A stretch of DNA of 64,000 bases from Hennigella sp045617465 (GCA_045617465.1 JAZLIQ010000001.1:1-64000), one strand, 5' to 3'. Counted from the stretch's first letter, positions 52,033-62,235 are shown. Made by a program: numbers and translations. The notes: generated by a model from the sequence alone, not told the origin.

Positions 52033-54730
52033 GTAATTTAGCACAACGCGGACATAGTTCCTCATGAACTTGGTCTGCTGGATAGTAGTTTCAACATCTA
52101 ATACATTTAACGTATTTTGTTTTAACTACATTTACTTTAACTGTATCATCTTTAGATGATTTAATTGTTACTTTGGCAACATTGAAGATGCGTTTTAATA
52201 ACGCTTCATCAATTTTATGTTGGTTATTAAATGTTAAAGTAACTTCAGCTTCATTGTTCTTGTTAATTACTTTGTCATTACGCATTTTTTCAATTTGTGT
52301 AAAGACTAAGTCTTTAAGCTTAAAGATTTGGTTTCACTTATCAACATTGATTGGCTCAACCTCAAATGGAAGCTTATCAACTCAAGGTTCAAGCATAACG
52401 TTTGCTTGTTTCTTGTCTTTTTTGAAGAAGCCATGAACTTCTCATGCAGTATGAGGAATAATTGGTGTTAAGAAACTTAGATAACTGTTTAATAGGAAAT
52501 ACAAAACAGTTTGAATTGATCTACGTTTTTCATTATTTGTTTCATCACAGTATAGGCAATCTTTGATTAAATCAAAGTATCAGCTACTTAATTCAATAAT
52601 GTGAGCATTGATTGTTTTAACTGCAACAGAGAAATCAAACACTTCATATGCTTTGTTGATTTTGTCAATGTTGTCTTTTAATTGATTCAAAACATACTTG
52701 TCTTCTTCGCTAAAGAAATACTTAGCATCTTTAGCAAAATCGAAGTCATCAATATTACTTAAACAGAATCTAAATAGTGAGTTTCTGATACGACGATAGA
52801 TTTCAGATATTTGTTTTAAGATGTTGTCAGAAATAGATACATCAGCAACATAGTTGCTGTTAGCTACTCACATTCTTAAAATATCTGCACCATATTGCTT
52901 ACAAACTTTTAATGGGTCAACACCATTGCCTAATGACTTAGACATTTTACGTCCTTGTTCATCAACAGTCATACCATGACTAATTAATTGTTTGTAAGCT
53001 GATGCATTCTTAACAATTGTTGATGTAATAATAGAAGAGTTAAATCAACCACGATATTGATCATTGCCTTCTAAATAAAGTTCACATTGTTTATTTCAAC
53101 CTAATGGTTCAAACATCATATGACTTGAACCAGAGTCGAACCAAACATCCATTGTATCCATACACTTTGTGCATTCCTTACCTTTATATTTTTCAGTTAA
53201 GAAATATTCAACAGGCTTATCAAACCATGTGTTTGTTCCTTCTTTAGATAAGATATCAACTATATGTTTGCATAAATCTAAATCTAGGATTGGTTGTTCT
53301 TTATCATCATAGATGATACAAATTGGAACACCTCAAACTCTTTGTCTTGAAATACATCATTCCGATCTATTTTCAATCATTTCAATCATATGGTGTTTGT
53401 TAGATTGAGAATTGAACTTAACAGCATCAAGGTTTTTAATAATATCTTTCTTGATGTTGTTAATGTTAACAAATCATTGTTTAGTTGCACGATACATTAC
53501 AGGTTTCTTTGTTCTTCAGTCTATTGCAGCTGAGTGAACAATCTTGCCAACCTTTAATAAGTTACCAGAAGCGTCTAAACGTTTAACAATGCTTTCATTA
53601 GCATCTTCATAGAAGATGCCTTCTAATTCTTTATCATTCAGCTCTGATGTGAACTTACCTAATTTATCAATTGGACAGAATGGTTCAATCTTGTATGCTT
53701 TACATGCAAGATAGTCATCATCACCAAAACCAGGAGCATTATGAACACATCCAGTTCCATCATCCATAGATACATATTCAGCTAGGATGATTGGACATGG
53801 TTTGTTATATAAAGGATGAGCATACATAACTTTTTCAAGTTCAGTTCCCTTAAATGTTTTAACAACTTTATGTTGTTTTCATCCTAATACTTTAGCAATA
53901 TTAGCTACAAGTTTACTTGCAACTAAATAATGTTTTTTGCCAACTTGTACTCTAGCATATTCAAATTGAGGGTTGATTGCTACTGCTAAGTTGCTTGGTA
54001 TTGTTCATGGAGTAGTTGTTCAAATAATAATTTGATCATCTCTCTCTAAAAGCTTTTTACCATCAATAACATTAAAACCAATATAGATTGAATATGCTTC
54101 TAAATCTTTATATTCAATTTCTGCTTCAGCTAAAGCTGTTTGACTAGACCAAGATCAATAAACTGGTTTAAGAGCTTGAAAGACAAGGTTTTGCTCAAGC
54201 ATAGATAGAAACAAGTTAAGTTGTCTTGTTTCATAGTCTTTAGTCATTGTCATATAGATTTTGTCATAATCTGTAAATAATCCAAATTGACTAAATTGTT
54301 GTTTTTGCTTAGCAATGTTTGCTAAAGCAAAGTCATAACATTTTTGTCTCTTTTGACTAATTGTTAATTGGTTGTATTCTTTGCCTAGCTTCTTAGTTAA
54401 AGCATGTTCAATAGGCAAACCATGTGTATCTCAACCTAAAACAAAAGGTGAATAGAAACCTTTTAGGTTTTTATATCTGACAACAATATCCTTTAGGATT
54501 TTGTTTAAAGCATGACCTACGTGTAAATCACCATTTGCATATGGAGGCCCATCATGCAAAATTCATTGATTATTAGTTTTATGGTTCTTAGCAAGAACTT
54601 GTTCATAAACCTTAGATTCAATTCAACTTTGTTGAATCTTAGGTTCTTTAGTGGATAAATTGGCCTTCATTTCCAAGCCAGTTTTACCCATATTTAAACT
54701 ATTTTTAATTTGTTCTCTTAAATCTGCCAT
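52022..54730 (-). CDS. ileS: Isoleucyl-tRNA synthetase
   Basis: IleRS charges tRNA-Ile. The 902-residue protein has the class I HIGH motif in DGPPYANGDLHVGHALNK and GLPIEHALTKK, a CP1 editing domain, and a KMSKS-like motif (KMSKSLGNGV-type region near 52930-52960). A C-terminal zinc module KCIRCW followed by LCPRCAKLLKK closes it. The TGA Trp codons break every simple reading. A minus-strand TATAAT at 54740-54745 lies 9 nt before ATG. It is divergent from ispH and converges on dinB with an 11-nt overlap. Confidence 0.97.
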
Positions 54731-54775
54731 ATAGACATAATTATATAGATTATGACTTTTTTCATTTAAAAAATA

Positions 54776-54781
54776 GATAAT
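54776..54781 (+). promoter_or_regulatory. -10 box of ispH (leaderless)
   Basis: GATAAT (TATAAT-like) lies 6 nt before ATG 54788. No Shine-Dalgarno is present. Confidence 0.5.
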
Positions 54782-54787
54782 TAATAT

Positions 54788-55657
54788 ATGAATGTTAATT
54801 TAATTCAACCATGTGGTTTTTGCCATGGCGTGCAAAAAGTTGTAGATAAAACTCTAAAGATAATCGATGATTATCCTAGTGCAAATATTTACTTAATTGG
54901 CAATATTGTCCACAACAGTCAATTAGCTAAACAATTACTTAAACACAAGAATGTTAAGATTCTTGAAAATAAGAATCATGATCGTTTAGCTCTTGTCAAG
55001 TCAATCAAAACAGAAAGAAATGTTTTAATCTTTTCTGCTCATGGAACAGATCCAAGAGCTATTGACTATGCAGAGAGCAAAGGATGAAAAGTATTTGATC
55101 TAACTTGCCCATATGTTTTTGCTATTTTATCAAAGATAAAACAAGCAATTTTACGAGGTTATCATGTAGCATATTTTGGTGATAAAAACCACGTGGAAGC
55201 TATTGCAGCTAAACACACTGGTGGCGTCAACTTAACTATCTACAAAACTAAGAAAGATTTGAAGAAAGTATTAGACATGCCTTATGTTTGAGTTATGGCT
55301 CAAACAACAATGAATGAAGATGAATTTCTTGCAACAAAAAAGTGATTTACTGAACCTGCACAAATCAAATTTTCTAATACTATTTGTGCTAGTAGTAGAA
55401 AAAGACAAGAAAATGCTATTGATGCTAAAGCATATGACATTGTGTTTGTCATTTCTGATCCAACAAGTCATAATGGAAAATCACTTTATCACGAACTAAA
55501 ACAAAGACAAAAACAAGTTATCTTTGTTGATCCATCACATATTAAATTAACAAAGAGAATGTTTAAAAATAAAAAAGACTGTGCTATCTTTACAAGTAGC
55601 TCAGTCTCTAGAGAACAAATTGATGCTTTTATTAAAAAGCTCAATAAATTAATATAG
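54788..55657 (+). CDS. ispH: 4-hydroxy-3-methylbut-2-enyl diphosphate reductase
   Basis: IspH is the last enzyme of the MEP isoprenoid pathway, an iron-sulfur enzyme. The 289-residue protein has Cys12 in NLIQPCGFCHGV, IVHNSQLAK, SAHGTDP, Cys107 in LTCPYVF and Cys200 in NTICASSRKRQ, the three [4Fe-4S] ligands. It is a likely client of the SUF system at 3018-7399. Its stop overlaps the convergent gene by 9 nt. The rest of the pathway is not in this window. Confidence 0.93.
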
Positions 55658-56713
55658 TTTTAGTTTATCGTTTATTGCAGCATTAACAACTTTACCATTT
55701 TGGCAGTTAGTTATTTTTCAGATGTTTGTGTTGTCAACACCTTTTTGTGCGACATCAATTAAATAATCAACAGATTCGCGCGAGATGATCGCACTAACTT
55801 GTTTAGCACATAAATCTGTAATATCTGTAGGTGCTAGATAATATCTTTTATCTAGTTCAATTCATTTTGCTTCATCTTTTGTATAGTGTTTAATGAATTG
55901 GAATCCATAACCAAATTCACAACTCATATCAACAGCCATACCACCTTTCATTAACAATTGAATCATTTGTTCAGTAATTCTTGATTTTGTTAATTCAGTT
56001 GGAGAGATTGTTGTATTAACAAAGATGCATTTTTCTTTGAATTGTTTTAACAACGTTTCATAGTTAGCATCAACACATTTAATAGATTTCAAACCTGCCG
56101 TTGCTTTAAGTTCTTTTAAATACTTTTCATCGTTATCAGCAATAGTTACTTCAAAGCCTTCATGGGCTGTAGTTTTTGCTAAAGCAACACCACCAAATGT
56201 AGCATTAAGAATTAAGATCTTAGGGTTTTTAGGATAAATCACATAATCTTTTTCTTTTTTTGATAAACCAGTAGATAATGCTTGGTTAAGCTGTTTGAAG
56301 ACAAAAGCAGATTTAACTGCTTCAATCTTAGGGAAAAGGACATAACCATTACGGTCAGCTAAACCAATTCATTCTAGACCAGTAACTTTGTGCTTTAACA
56401 TGTTATAAAGCATATCAACATTGTTTAAGTAACTTGCCATTGTAATGGCAATTTTCTTTTCCATATGCTTTAGTTCACTTTTAGAAAAAGCATTAGTTTT
56501 TAGTAAAACATCAGAGTTAGCAATAACATCTTTTCATTTCTTACAAATAGTTGCACCAGCTTGTACATAAGTAGTATCTCTTATACCTAATACTTCCCCT
56601 GCACCAGATAAAACATTTACTGTTATTCCTTTATCAATTAATAATTTAACATGTTCAGGTAGCAAAAAGACTTTTTTGCTTCCTTTGTCATATAAGATTC
56701 CGATCTTTTTCAT
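55649..56713 (-). CDS. Alanine dehydrogenase / transhydrogenase-alpha-like protein, divergent
   Basis: The 354-residue protein follows the AlaDH/PNT fold plan: MKKIGILYD, a GAGEVLGIRDTTYVQAGA motif, a Rossmann part KILILNATFGGVALAK and VTIADNDEKYLKELK, then VDMSCEFGYGF. The family's catalytic residues look altered. In AlaDH an ENRVAL motif supplies Arg and a YLH motif supplies His; the aligned stretches here are KKVFLL and YLNN. Activity as alanine dehydrogenase is therefore doubtful. Its 3' end overlaps ispH. Confidence 0.65.
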
Positions 56714-56822
56714 ATTGACCTCAATAATATAAATATTTTATGTTATTTAATATGTAAATTTTCAAAAATTACATATAATATATAGACAAAATAAGAAAAA
56801 TAAAACACATTGGGAGTTTTAT
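56714..56822. promoter_or_regulatory. Divergent promoter region, AlaDH-like / rpsP
   Basis: A plus-strand TATAAT lies around 56775 followed by about 40 nt of leader with GGGAG before rpsP. The minus-strand promoter of the AlaDH-like gene is in the AT-rich left part; TATTTAA/TATAAA-like boxes are visible without a clear choice. Confidence 0.4.
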
Positions 56823-57236
56823 ATGGTAAAAATTAGATTAACAAAGTTAGGTAGACACAAACTACCAGCTTACAGAGTAATTGCCATCGATTCACGTAAA
56901 AGACGTGACGGTGCCTATTTACATTTATTAGGAACTTATGATCCTGCAACTGGCAAAGCAAAGCTTAACGAAGAACTAACAATTAAACTATTATCACAAG
57001 GTGCTCAACCATGTGATACAGTTTTAAGCTTACTTAAGAAGAATGGTATCTATGCTAAATTCTTAGCAACTAAGAAAGCTAAACCAGCTAAGAAAGGCAA
57101 AAGAAAACTTTCTAAGAAAAAAGTAGCTGTTAAGTTAGCAAAGAAAAATGCTCCTAAGAAAGCTAAGGTAACACCAGCAGCTAAAGCTGAAGTTAAACCA
57201 GAAGTAAAAGCAGAACCAGCAAAGGAAGCCAAATAA
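56823..57236 (+). CDS. rpsP: Ribosomal protein S16 with Lys/Ala-rich C-terminal extension
   Basis: The 30S protein S16 occupies residues 1-80 (MVKIRLTKLGRHKLPAYRVI, then LLGTYDPATGKAKLN). A tail of about 55 residues made mostly of Lys, Ala, Val and Pro follows. Basic Lys/Ala tails also occur in S6 here. rplS starts 2 nt after its stop; rimM and trmD, which normally lie between them, are absent. Confidence 0.96.
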   Translation: MVKIRLTKLGRHKLPAYRVIAIDSRKRRDGAYLHLLGTYDPATGKAKLNEELTIKLLSQGAQPCDTVLSLLKKNGIYAKFLATKKAKPAKKGKRKLSKKKVAVKLAKKNAPKKAKVTPAAKAEVKPEVKAEPAKEAK

Positions 57237-57238
57237 TT

Positions 57239-57592
57239 ATGGCAAAGATTGATAAACAAAAGATTTTAAACAAGATTGTCTTAGGACAAATGCGTGATGA
57301 TATCCCTGCTTTTAAAGCTGGAGATACAATCTCAGTTAGCTATAAGATTATCGAAGGTAAAAAAGCTAGAATTCAAACATTCACTGGTGTATGTTTAAGA
57401 ATTAAAGGAAAAGGTAACTCTCGTACTTTCTTATTAAGAAAAGAAAATGGTGTAGAAAAAACATTCCCAATGCACTCACCTCAAATTGTTAAAGTAAATG
57501 TTGACAAAAAAGGTAAAGTAAGAAGAGCTTACATTTCCTACATGAGAAAACGTTCTGGCAAATCAGCTAGAATTGCTGAAAACAAACAATAA
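57239..57592 (+). CDS. rplS: Ribosomal protein L19
   Basis: The 117-residue 50S protein has DIPAFKAGDTISVSYKI, the RIQTFTGVCLRIKGKGNSRTF block and VRRAYISYMRKRSGKSARI. It is co-transcribed with rpsP. A terminator follows. Confidence 0.97.
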   Translation: MAKIDKQKILNKIVLGQMRDDIPAFKAGDTISVSYKIIEGKKARIQTFTGVCLRIKGKGNSRTFLLRKENGVEKTFPMHSPQIVKVNVDKKGKVRRAYISYMRKRSGKSARIAENKQ

Positions 57593-57618
57593 AATATTGC
57601 CTATATGGCAATATTTTT
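57592..57618 (+). terminator. Terminator after rplS
   Basis: The stem aatattgcc / ggcaatatt and a T run. Confidence 0.85.
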
Positions 57619-57722
57619 TCATCTATGTATTAGTTAAATTATTTTTGCTAATCAGGTGTATAATTTATTCATATTTATACATTTTTACATATAAAAATGT
57701 ATCTATATAGAAAGAAGAGAAA

Positions 57723-58517
57723 ATGAAAATAAAAAACAAATTATTGCCAATATTTGGTTTGACATCAGTCGCTATAGCTTCGCCATTTATTGCATCATGT
57801 AGTCAACAAGTCGTTGAAGACGAATGAACTGCTACGTGAAAAACTGAAGATGGTTTATGAAAGCCAACCGTTAAATCAATAACGGGTCAAAGCTTTGTTG
57901 ACGAAGATGCAGCCCTAAATGCATTTTTAGACGGAGCAAAGAAAAACAACATTTTGCTTTCAGAAGAACTAGTTAGTAGTCACATTATTCAAGAAACTAT
58001 GAAGCTAAATCTAGATCCTCAAATGCCAGTTAAATCATACGATTTTATTGGAACAAAAGAAATTTCTTTTGATACAACTAACGCAGTTGCCTCATACTCT
58101 TTCGAAAGAGTAGGGTGAGATCGTATTCCGTTTGGGAGCTGACAAGATCAATATATTGATTTTAGAGTCGATGTAACAAACATAAAATTAAAGGCGGAAT
58201 CTGTTCATGTATATTATGAAGAAGATGATGAAACTGTTGAAACGGACATTATTACTATAATGCCAGAAAACAATTATGATTCTTTAGAAGATACAGTTGA
58301 TGCATGATTAAACGCTTCTGAAGAATGAGAAGTTGATATGTCACTAAAATTTCAAAAGTTTTCTGAACTTGATTTTACATTCAAGTTTAACAAACAATAC
58401 ATTAGAGATTGCATAGAAGGATTACATTATCGTGATGCATTGTCAACAATGGTCGCTTTGTTTGGAGAACTTAATATTTACTCATACTACTTAATAGATT
58501 GTAGTATTGGAGAATAG
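57723..58517 (+). CDS. Lipoprotein, unknown (first of three)
   Basis: The 264-residue protein has the signal peptide MKIKNKLLPIFGLTSVAIAS and lipobox FIASCSQ. The mature part is acidic and Trp-rich by TGA codons, which break the frame for standard translation. The frame was followed codon by codon from ATG to TAG without TAA or TAG. No known domain is seen. A TATAAT-like box and a Shine-Dalgarno (AAGAAGAGA) precede it. Lipoproteins B and C follow after 8 nt each, so the three form one transcript. Confidence 0.85.
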
Positions 58518-58525
58518 GAGACAAT

Positions 58526-59446
58526 ATGAAAAAGATAAATAAAATTATTCCTATACTTGCTATAGCAAGTGTAGCTACAACAACAATTCCAAGTCTATCT
58601 TCTTGTAACCAAAACAAAGTATTACAAGAGCTTGATTGAGACGTTGAAACTCAAGGTATCGATGCATACAATGGTAGAGAATCAGCTCCACCACTTGGAT
58701 TTGCAACATATAGCGACGCAACACAATGATATTTTGATGAAGTATCTAAAGATTACTCAATTTTCACATATGACATGATTAATATGCTTACACACAATTT
58801 GCATGAATGAGCTTACAATTTCAGAGTTAGCGACTCAGACCCATATGGACTTAATGCATACGAAATGAAATGCACACATGCTAATGTAAAACTTTATAAA
58901 TGAGATACTGTTTCTCACAGAATATCATTCGATCTTGAAGTTTCGGTTGCTAATGCAGATAAAACCGCAACTGGACACTGCAAGTTCTCATGAATTAACC
59001 AACCTGCCGCTATAACTCCAATGACAGAATTTGATATAGACCACCCAGCAAGCGAATCATATCCACACGTTATTCATGATGTATATGATAGAGAAACATA
59101 TTGGAGATTGATGCCCGAAGGTTATGCAGCATCATTGCATGCTACTATTCATGGGGAAGTTGTAGACCCATATTATCCAGGTGGGACAGGAAAAGGACAT
59201 GCTGTAATGTGTCAATATCATGATTGAAAAATGCTTTTAGATGAAACATATGATTTACCAGACGATCGTCATGTTAAATTTAATGTTGAATATACACCAA
59301 CATGATATGAACAATTCACATCAAAGTCTTTTGACGACCCTGAAAATTTTGTATATTTAAAATACTATATGACAGTATTTTATATGAATTCATTGACATA
59401 TGTAAGGCGTATTCAATACAATCAAGATTTATGATGGTCAATTTAG
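58526..59446 (+). CDS. Lipoprotein, unknown (second of three)
   Basis: The 306-residue protein has the signal peptide MKKINKIIPILAIASVATTT and lipobox SLSSCNQ. The mature protein is hydrophilic, with aromatic-rich patches (DRETYWRLMPEGYAA) and a short Gly-rich loop (YYPGGTGKG). No function is recognised. It begins 8 nt after the first lipoprotein with the Shine-Dalgarno AGGAG contained in the preceding stop region. Confidence 0.85.
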
Positions 59447-59454
59447 GAGGATGT

Positions 59455-60201
59455 ATGAAATTATTTAAAAAATTATTACCATTAGCAATCATCCCATCAG
59501 CTACTGCTGTTGTAGTTCCATTAGCTACTTCATGTTCTGAAAGCAAATATACTTGTGAATGAGATTTCACACAAGGGCCTTGAAATGCATCAATTCCAAT
59601 GAAAGAAGGAATTATTGAATGTACATACGGAAAGGGTCTTGAGATATATTTAAATGATTGTCAAAACAATAAATTAATTATGGCTGAAGACATTGTTACA
59701 AGCGCAAGTTGCTTGAATTGATCTGGTTTCCGTATCAAACATATTGGTGTTAAAATCAATGACATTGATACTCAAGAAAATCGTTTAACATTCGATTTAG
59801 ATTGATCGCGATGAGTTGCTTATGATGGCGCAGCTTATTTCCAAGAAGTAAGCGCAACCGTTAAAAATCTTCAATATATTTTTAATGATGATGACCCCTG
59901 AAATTTATTCGATGGTGCGCCTATCGCAAATCTTAAAGCGTTATACCCAGAAGAAGGAAGAGCAGAAGCCAACATTTTAAAAGAATTAGTTAATGATGAT
60001 CAATGAAGCATAAAAATGCATGAGACTAGATGGTCAGCTACTTCTGAAAAAGAAGAATTTGATTACGAATTTGATGCTGATCATGCTAAAGCATTATCAC
60101 CTAACACACCAGAGTCAGCAGAATTCATTGAAAGTATAGGAAAGTTTAATTTCCAATCATCCTATATGCATTGTGTTGTCTTCTATAATCCAGAAGAATA
60201 A
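59455..60201 (+). CDS. Lipoprotein, unknown (third of three)
   Basis: The 248-residue protein has the signal peptide MKLFKKLLPLAIIPSATAVV and lipobox LATSCSE. The mature part is acidic with several Cys. The start is ATG 59455; an ATG four bases upstream (59451) opens only a six-codon frame. The Shine-Dalgarno TAGGAGG overlaps the preceding stop codon. Function unknown. The set ends at a terminator before trmD. Confidence 0.85.
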
Positions 60202-60205
60202 CATA

Positions 60206-60232
60206 AATAAGAAGCTTTGCTTCTTATTTTTT
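60206..60232 (+). terminator. Terminator after the lipoprotein cluster
   Basis: The stem aaataagaagc / gcttcttattt and a T run, which continue into the trmD -10 box. Confidence 0.85.
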
Positions 60233-60238
60233 TATAAT
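60233..60238 (+). promoter_or_regulatory. -10 box of trmD (leaderless)
   Basis: TATAAT lies 7 nt before ATG 60246. No Shine-Dalgarno is present. Confidence 0.65.
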
Positions 60239-60245
60239 ATATGGT

Positions 60246-60914
60246 ATGAAAAAGATAACTATCTTAACTTTATTTCCAGATGTGTTTGAAAACTTTAAAA
60301 AGTTTTCCATTATTAAAAGAGCTATAGCTAATAAAAAGCTAAAGCTTAATATTGTAAACTTTAGACAATTTTCAACAAACAAACATAAAAAAGTAGATGA
60401 CTACCAATTTGGTGGTGGAGCAGGAATGATTATTGCTTTACCAGCCATTGTTAAAGCCATCAAGAAATATAAGACTAAAAATGGTCTAGTAATTCTTACT
60501 AGCCCACAAGGTAAACCATTTAAACAAGCTAAAGCTAAATCATTAGCTAAAAGCAAGAAAGACTTAATCATTGTTTGCGGTCACTATGAAGGTTTTGATG
60601 CACGCTTAATCAATTACATTGATGAAATCATCTCTGTAGGTGATTTTGTCTTAACTGGTGGCGAAATACCTGCTATGGCTATTACTGAAGCAGTAATTAG
60701 GCTAGTTAAAGGTGTAATCACTAACAGTTCATTAGATAGTGAAACATTTAATGATAATCTATTAGATTATGACACATATACTAGACCAGTAAACTTTGAA
60801 GGACATAAAGTTCCAGCTGTTTTATTATCTGGTAACCACCAAAAGATTAATGCTTTTAGAAAAGCAAATCGTTTGGCTAAAACTAAAAAGTATCGCCCAG
60901 ATCTCTTAAAATAA
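60246..60914 (+). CDS. trmD: tRNA (guanine-N1)-methyltransferase
   Basis: TrmD methylates G37 of tRNAs with SAM and prevents frameshifting. The 222-residue product has FGGGAGMI, the knot motif IVCGHYEGFDARLI, VGDFVLTGGEIPAMAITEAVIRL and the C-terminal VPAVLLSGNHQKINAFRKAN. It is separated from rpsP and rplS by a three-gene lipoprotein cluster and has its own leaderless promoter. Confidence 0.96.
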   Translation: MKKITILTLFPDVFENFKKFSIIKRAIANKKLKLNIVNFRQFSTNKHKKVDDYQFGGGAGMIIALPAIVKAIKKYKTKNGLVILTSPQGKPFKQAKAKSLAKSKKDLIIVCGHYEGFDARLINYIDEIISVGDFVLTGGEIPAMAITEAVIRLVKGVITNSSLDSETFNDNLLDYDTYTRPVNFEGHKVPAVLLSGNHQKINAFRKANRLAKTKKYRPDLLK

Positions 60915-60965
60915 TTTATCCATATCTCCACTGTTAATCACCTTTTTAGAAGAGTCTAAAAAAAA

Positions 60966-61008
60966 TTTTTTAAATTTTCTAGATTTTTAGGCGAATAAGT
61001 ATGTGGGA
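60966..61008 (+). promoter_or_regulatory. Promoter-like element, copy 1 (GGCGAATA box)
   Basis: A T-rich block (ttttttaaatttt) is followed by tttttaggCGAATAagtat, then GGGAGG as Shine-Dalgarno and the ATG at 61018. The identical arrangement is found before the dprA-like gene. It has no TATAAT. CGAATA matches the -10 of SigH/ComX-type promoters (RNNGAATWW; com-box TACGAATA). Confidence 0.55.
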
Positions 61009-61017
61009 GGTTAACAT

Positions 61018-61311
61018 ATGGCTTCGCCATCGCAAGAAATAACAAAAACTGAATTTAAAGAAAACTATAATGTAGTTAAGGTATTAACTGACAAAATAGA
61101 AATCATGAAACAATTACAATCTTTTAATCCAAAAAAACAAGCTGTAGCATTCGGTGTAAGAAAACAACCAGGAGAAAAGACTCCTAATTGATTTAAAGAA
61201 TATGCTAAATCGATTGATGAAAAGTTTGACTTGATTATGGAAAGACTTGATAAGATTGAAAATCGGCTAGACAAACATGATGAAATGTTTAAACAACATG
61301 GTTGAATGTAG
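61018..61311 (+). CDS. Small helical protein, unknown (97 residues)
   Basis: The frame ATG 61018 to TAG 61311 encodes 97 residues with a central basic part (NPKKQAVAFGVRKQPGEKTP) and a C-terminal heptad-like helix (KSIDEKFDLIMERLDKIENR), likely a coiled coil. No signal peptide or membrane segment is present. A Shine-Dalgarno GGGAGG lies 8 nt upstream. It shares its promoter-like element with the dprA-like gene behind it, so it may belong to the same regulon (competence or recombination). Followed by a terminator. Confidence 0.75.
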
Positions 61312-61330
61312 TCAAATCTATAAAAAAATT

Positions 61331-61367
61331 AAAAAATAATTAGAGGCATTTTGTCTCTAATTTTTTA
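61331..61367 (+). terminator. Terminator after the small helical protein
   Basis: The stem aattagag / ctctaatt extended by A and T runs. Confidence 0.8.
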
Positions 61368-61381
61368 CTATTTTGAAAATA

Positions 61382-61423
61382 TTTTTTAAATTTTACAAAT
61401 TTTTAGGCGAATAAGTATATGGA
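61382..61423 (+). promoter_or_regulatory. Promoter-like element, copy 2 (GGCGAATA box)
   Basis: Near-identical to 60966-61008: ttttttaaatttt, then tttttaggCGAATAagtat and tggag, with ATG 61433. CGAATA lies at 61408-61413, 25 nt before ATG, against 26 nt in copy 1. Confidence 0.55.
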
Positions 61424-61432
61424 GAAATAAAC

Positions 61433-62176
61433 ATGGACGAAATATTATTATATTTATCGCTTAAATACTTTGGCGAATGGATGGCTGTTTACGACAGCCT
61501 TCAAAAGAAAGAAGAATTAAAAGTATATGACATTAAGAAAGCTGTTAATGAGGTTGATGCAGACTGAATAACATTAATCAGTTCTGATTACCCTAAGAAT
61601 TTAAAAGCAATTTATAAACCACCATTTGGTGTGTTTAGTTATGGCAAAACCAAACTACTGCATGGCAATAGTGTAACTGTTTTTGGCAAGATTGATGATA
61701 AAAATCAACAATATCTAGACCGTTTACATAGTAACGGGATTGGTTTACTATGGGTAAAACAATCAAACAAAGAAATGTTAGATATTTTATCTATCTTTCC
61801 AACAAATAATATCTTCTACTTAGAAGAAATGAAAAATGCTGGAAATAAGACTTTTCAAAATATCTTAGCTAATCAAAGTGTGATTATGCAAAATGTCTTT
61901 TGCTCAGAAATATGAGAAAGAAAGTCAAACATTGATTATTCTAATCAATGACAAGAACGTTTATATTTGGGCTTAACTTTAAAAGCATTTATCATCTCAC
62001 CACTAAAAGCTAGACAATCACTAGCCTTAGCTGAATATTGTGAAAAAGAAGATATTAAGATTGCTGTTTTAAAAACAGCATATGATGAAAAATTAGTTAA
62101 GACTTTTAAGAATAATAAATTAATTATTATTGATCAAATTAGTCAATTAGATGCTACTTTTTGCCCTAAAAACTAA
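61433..62176 (+). CDS. dprA: Shortened DprA-like protein
   Basis: DprA loads RecA onto incoming single-stranded DNA in transformation. The 247-residue product has the DprA-typical entry DADWITLISSDYPKNLKAIY followed by KPPFGVFSYGKTKLLHGNSVTVFG. The normal GSR and GLAxGID Rossmann signatures are not recognisable in the following part. It is shorter than the usual 280-360 residues. It is divergent but colinear with DprA and lies directly before topA, the common dprA-topA order. It has its own promoter-like element shared with the small gene at 61018. Confidence 0.75.
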
Positions 62177-62235
62177 GATTTATATATATGTAATATATAT
62201 AGATTATTATCTTGTTACAAAAAATCGACTATATA

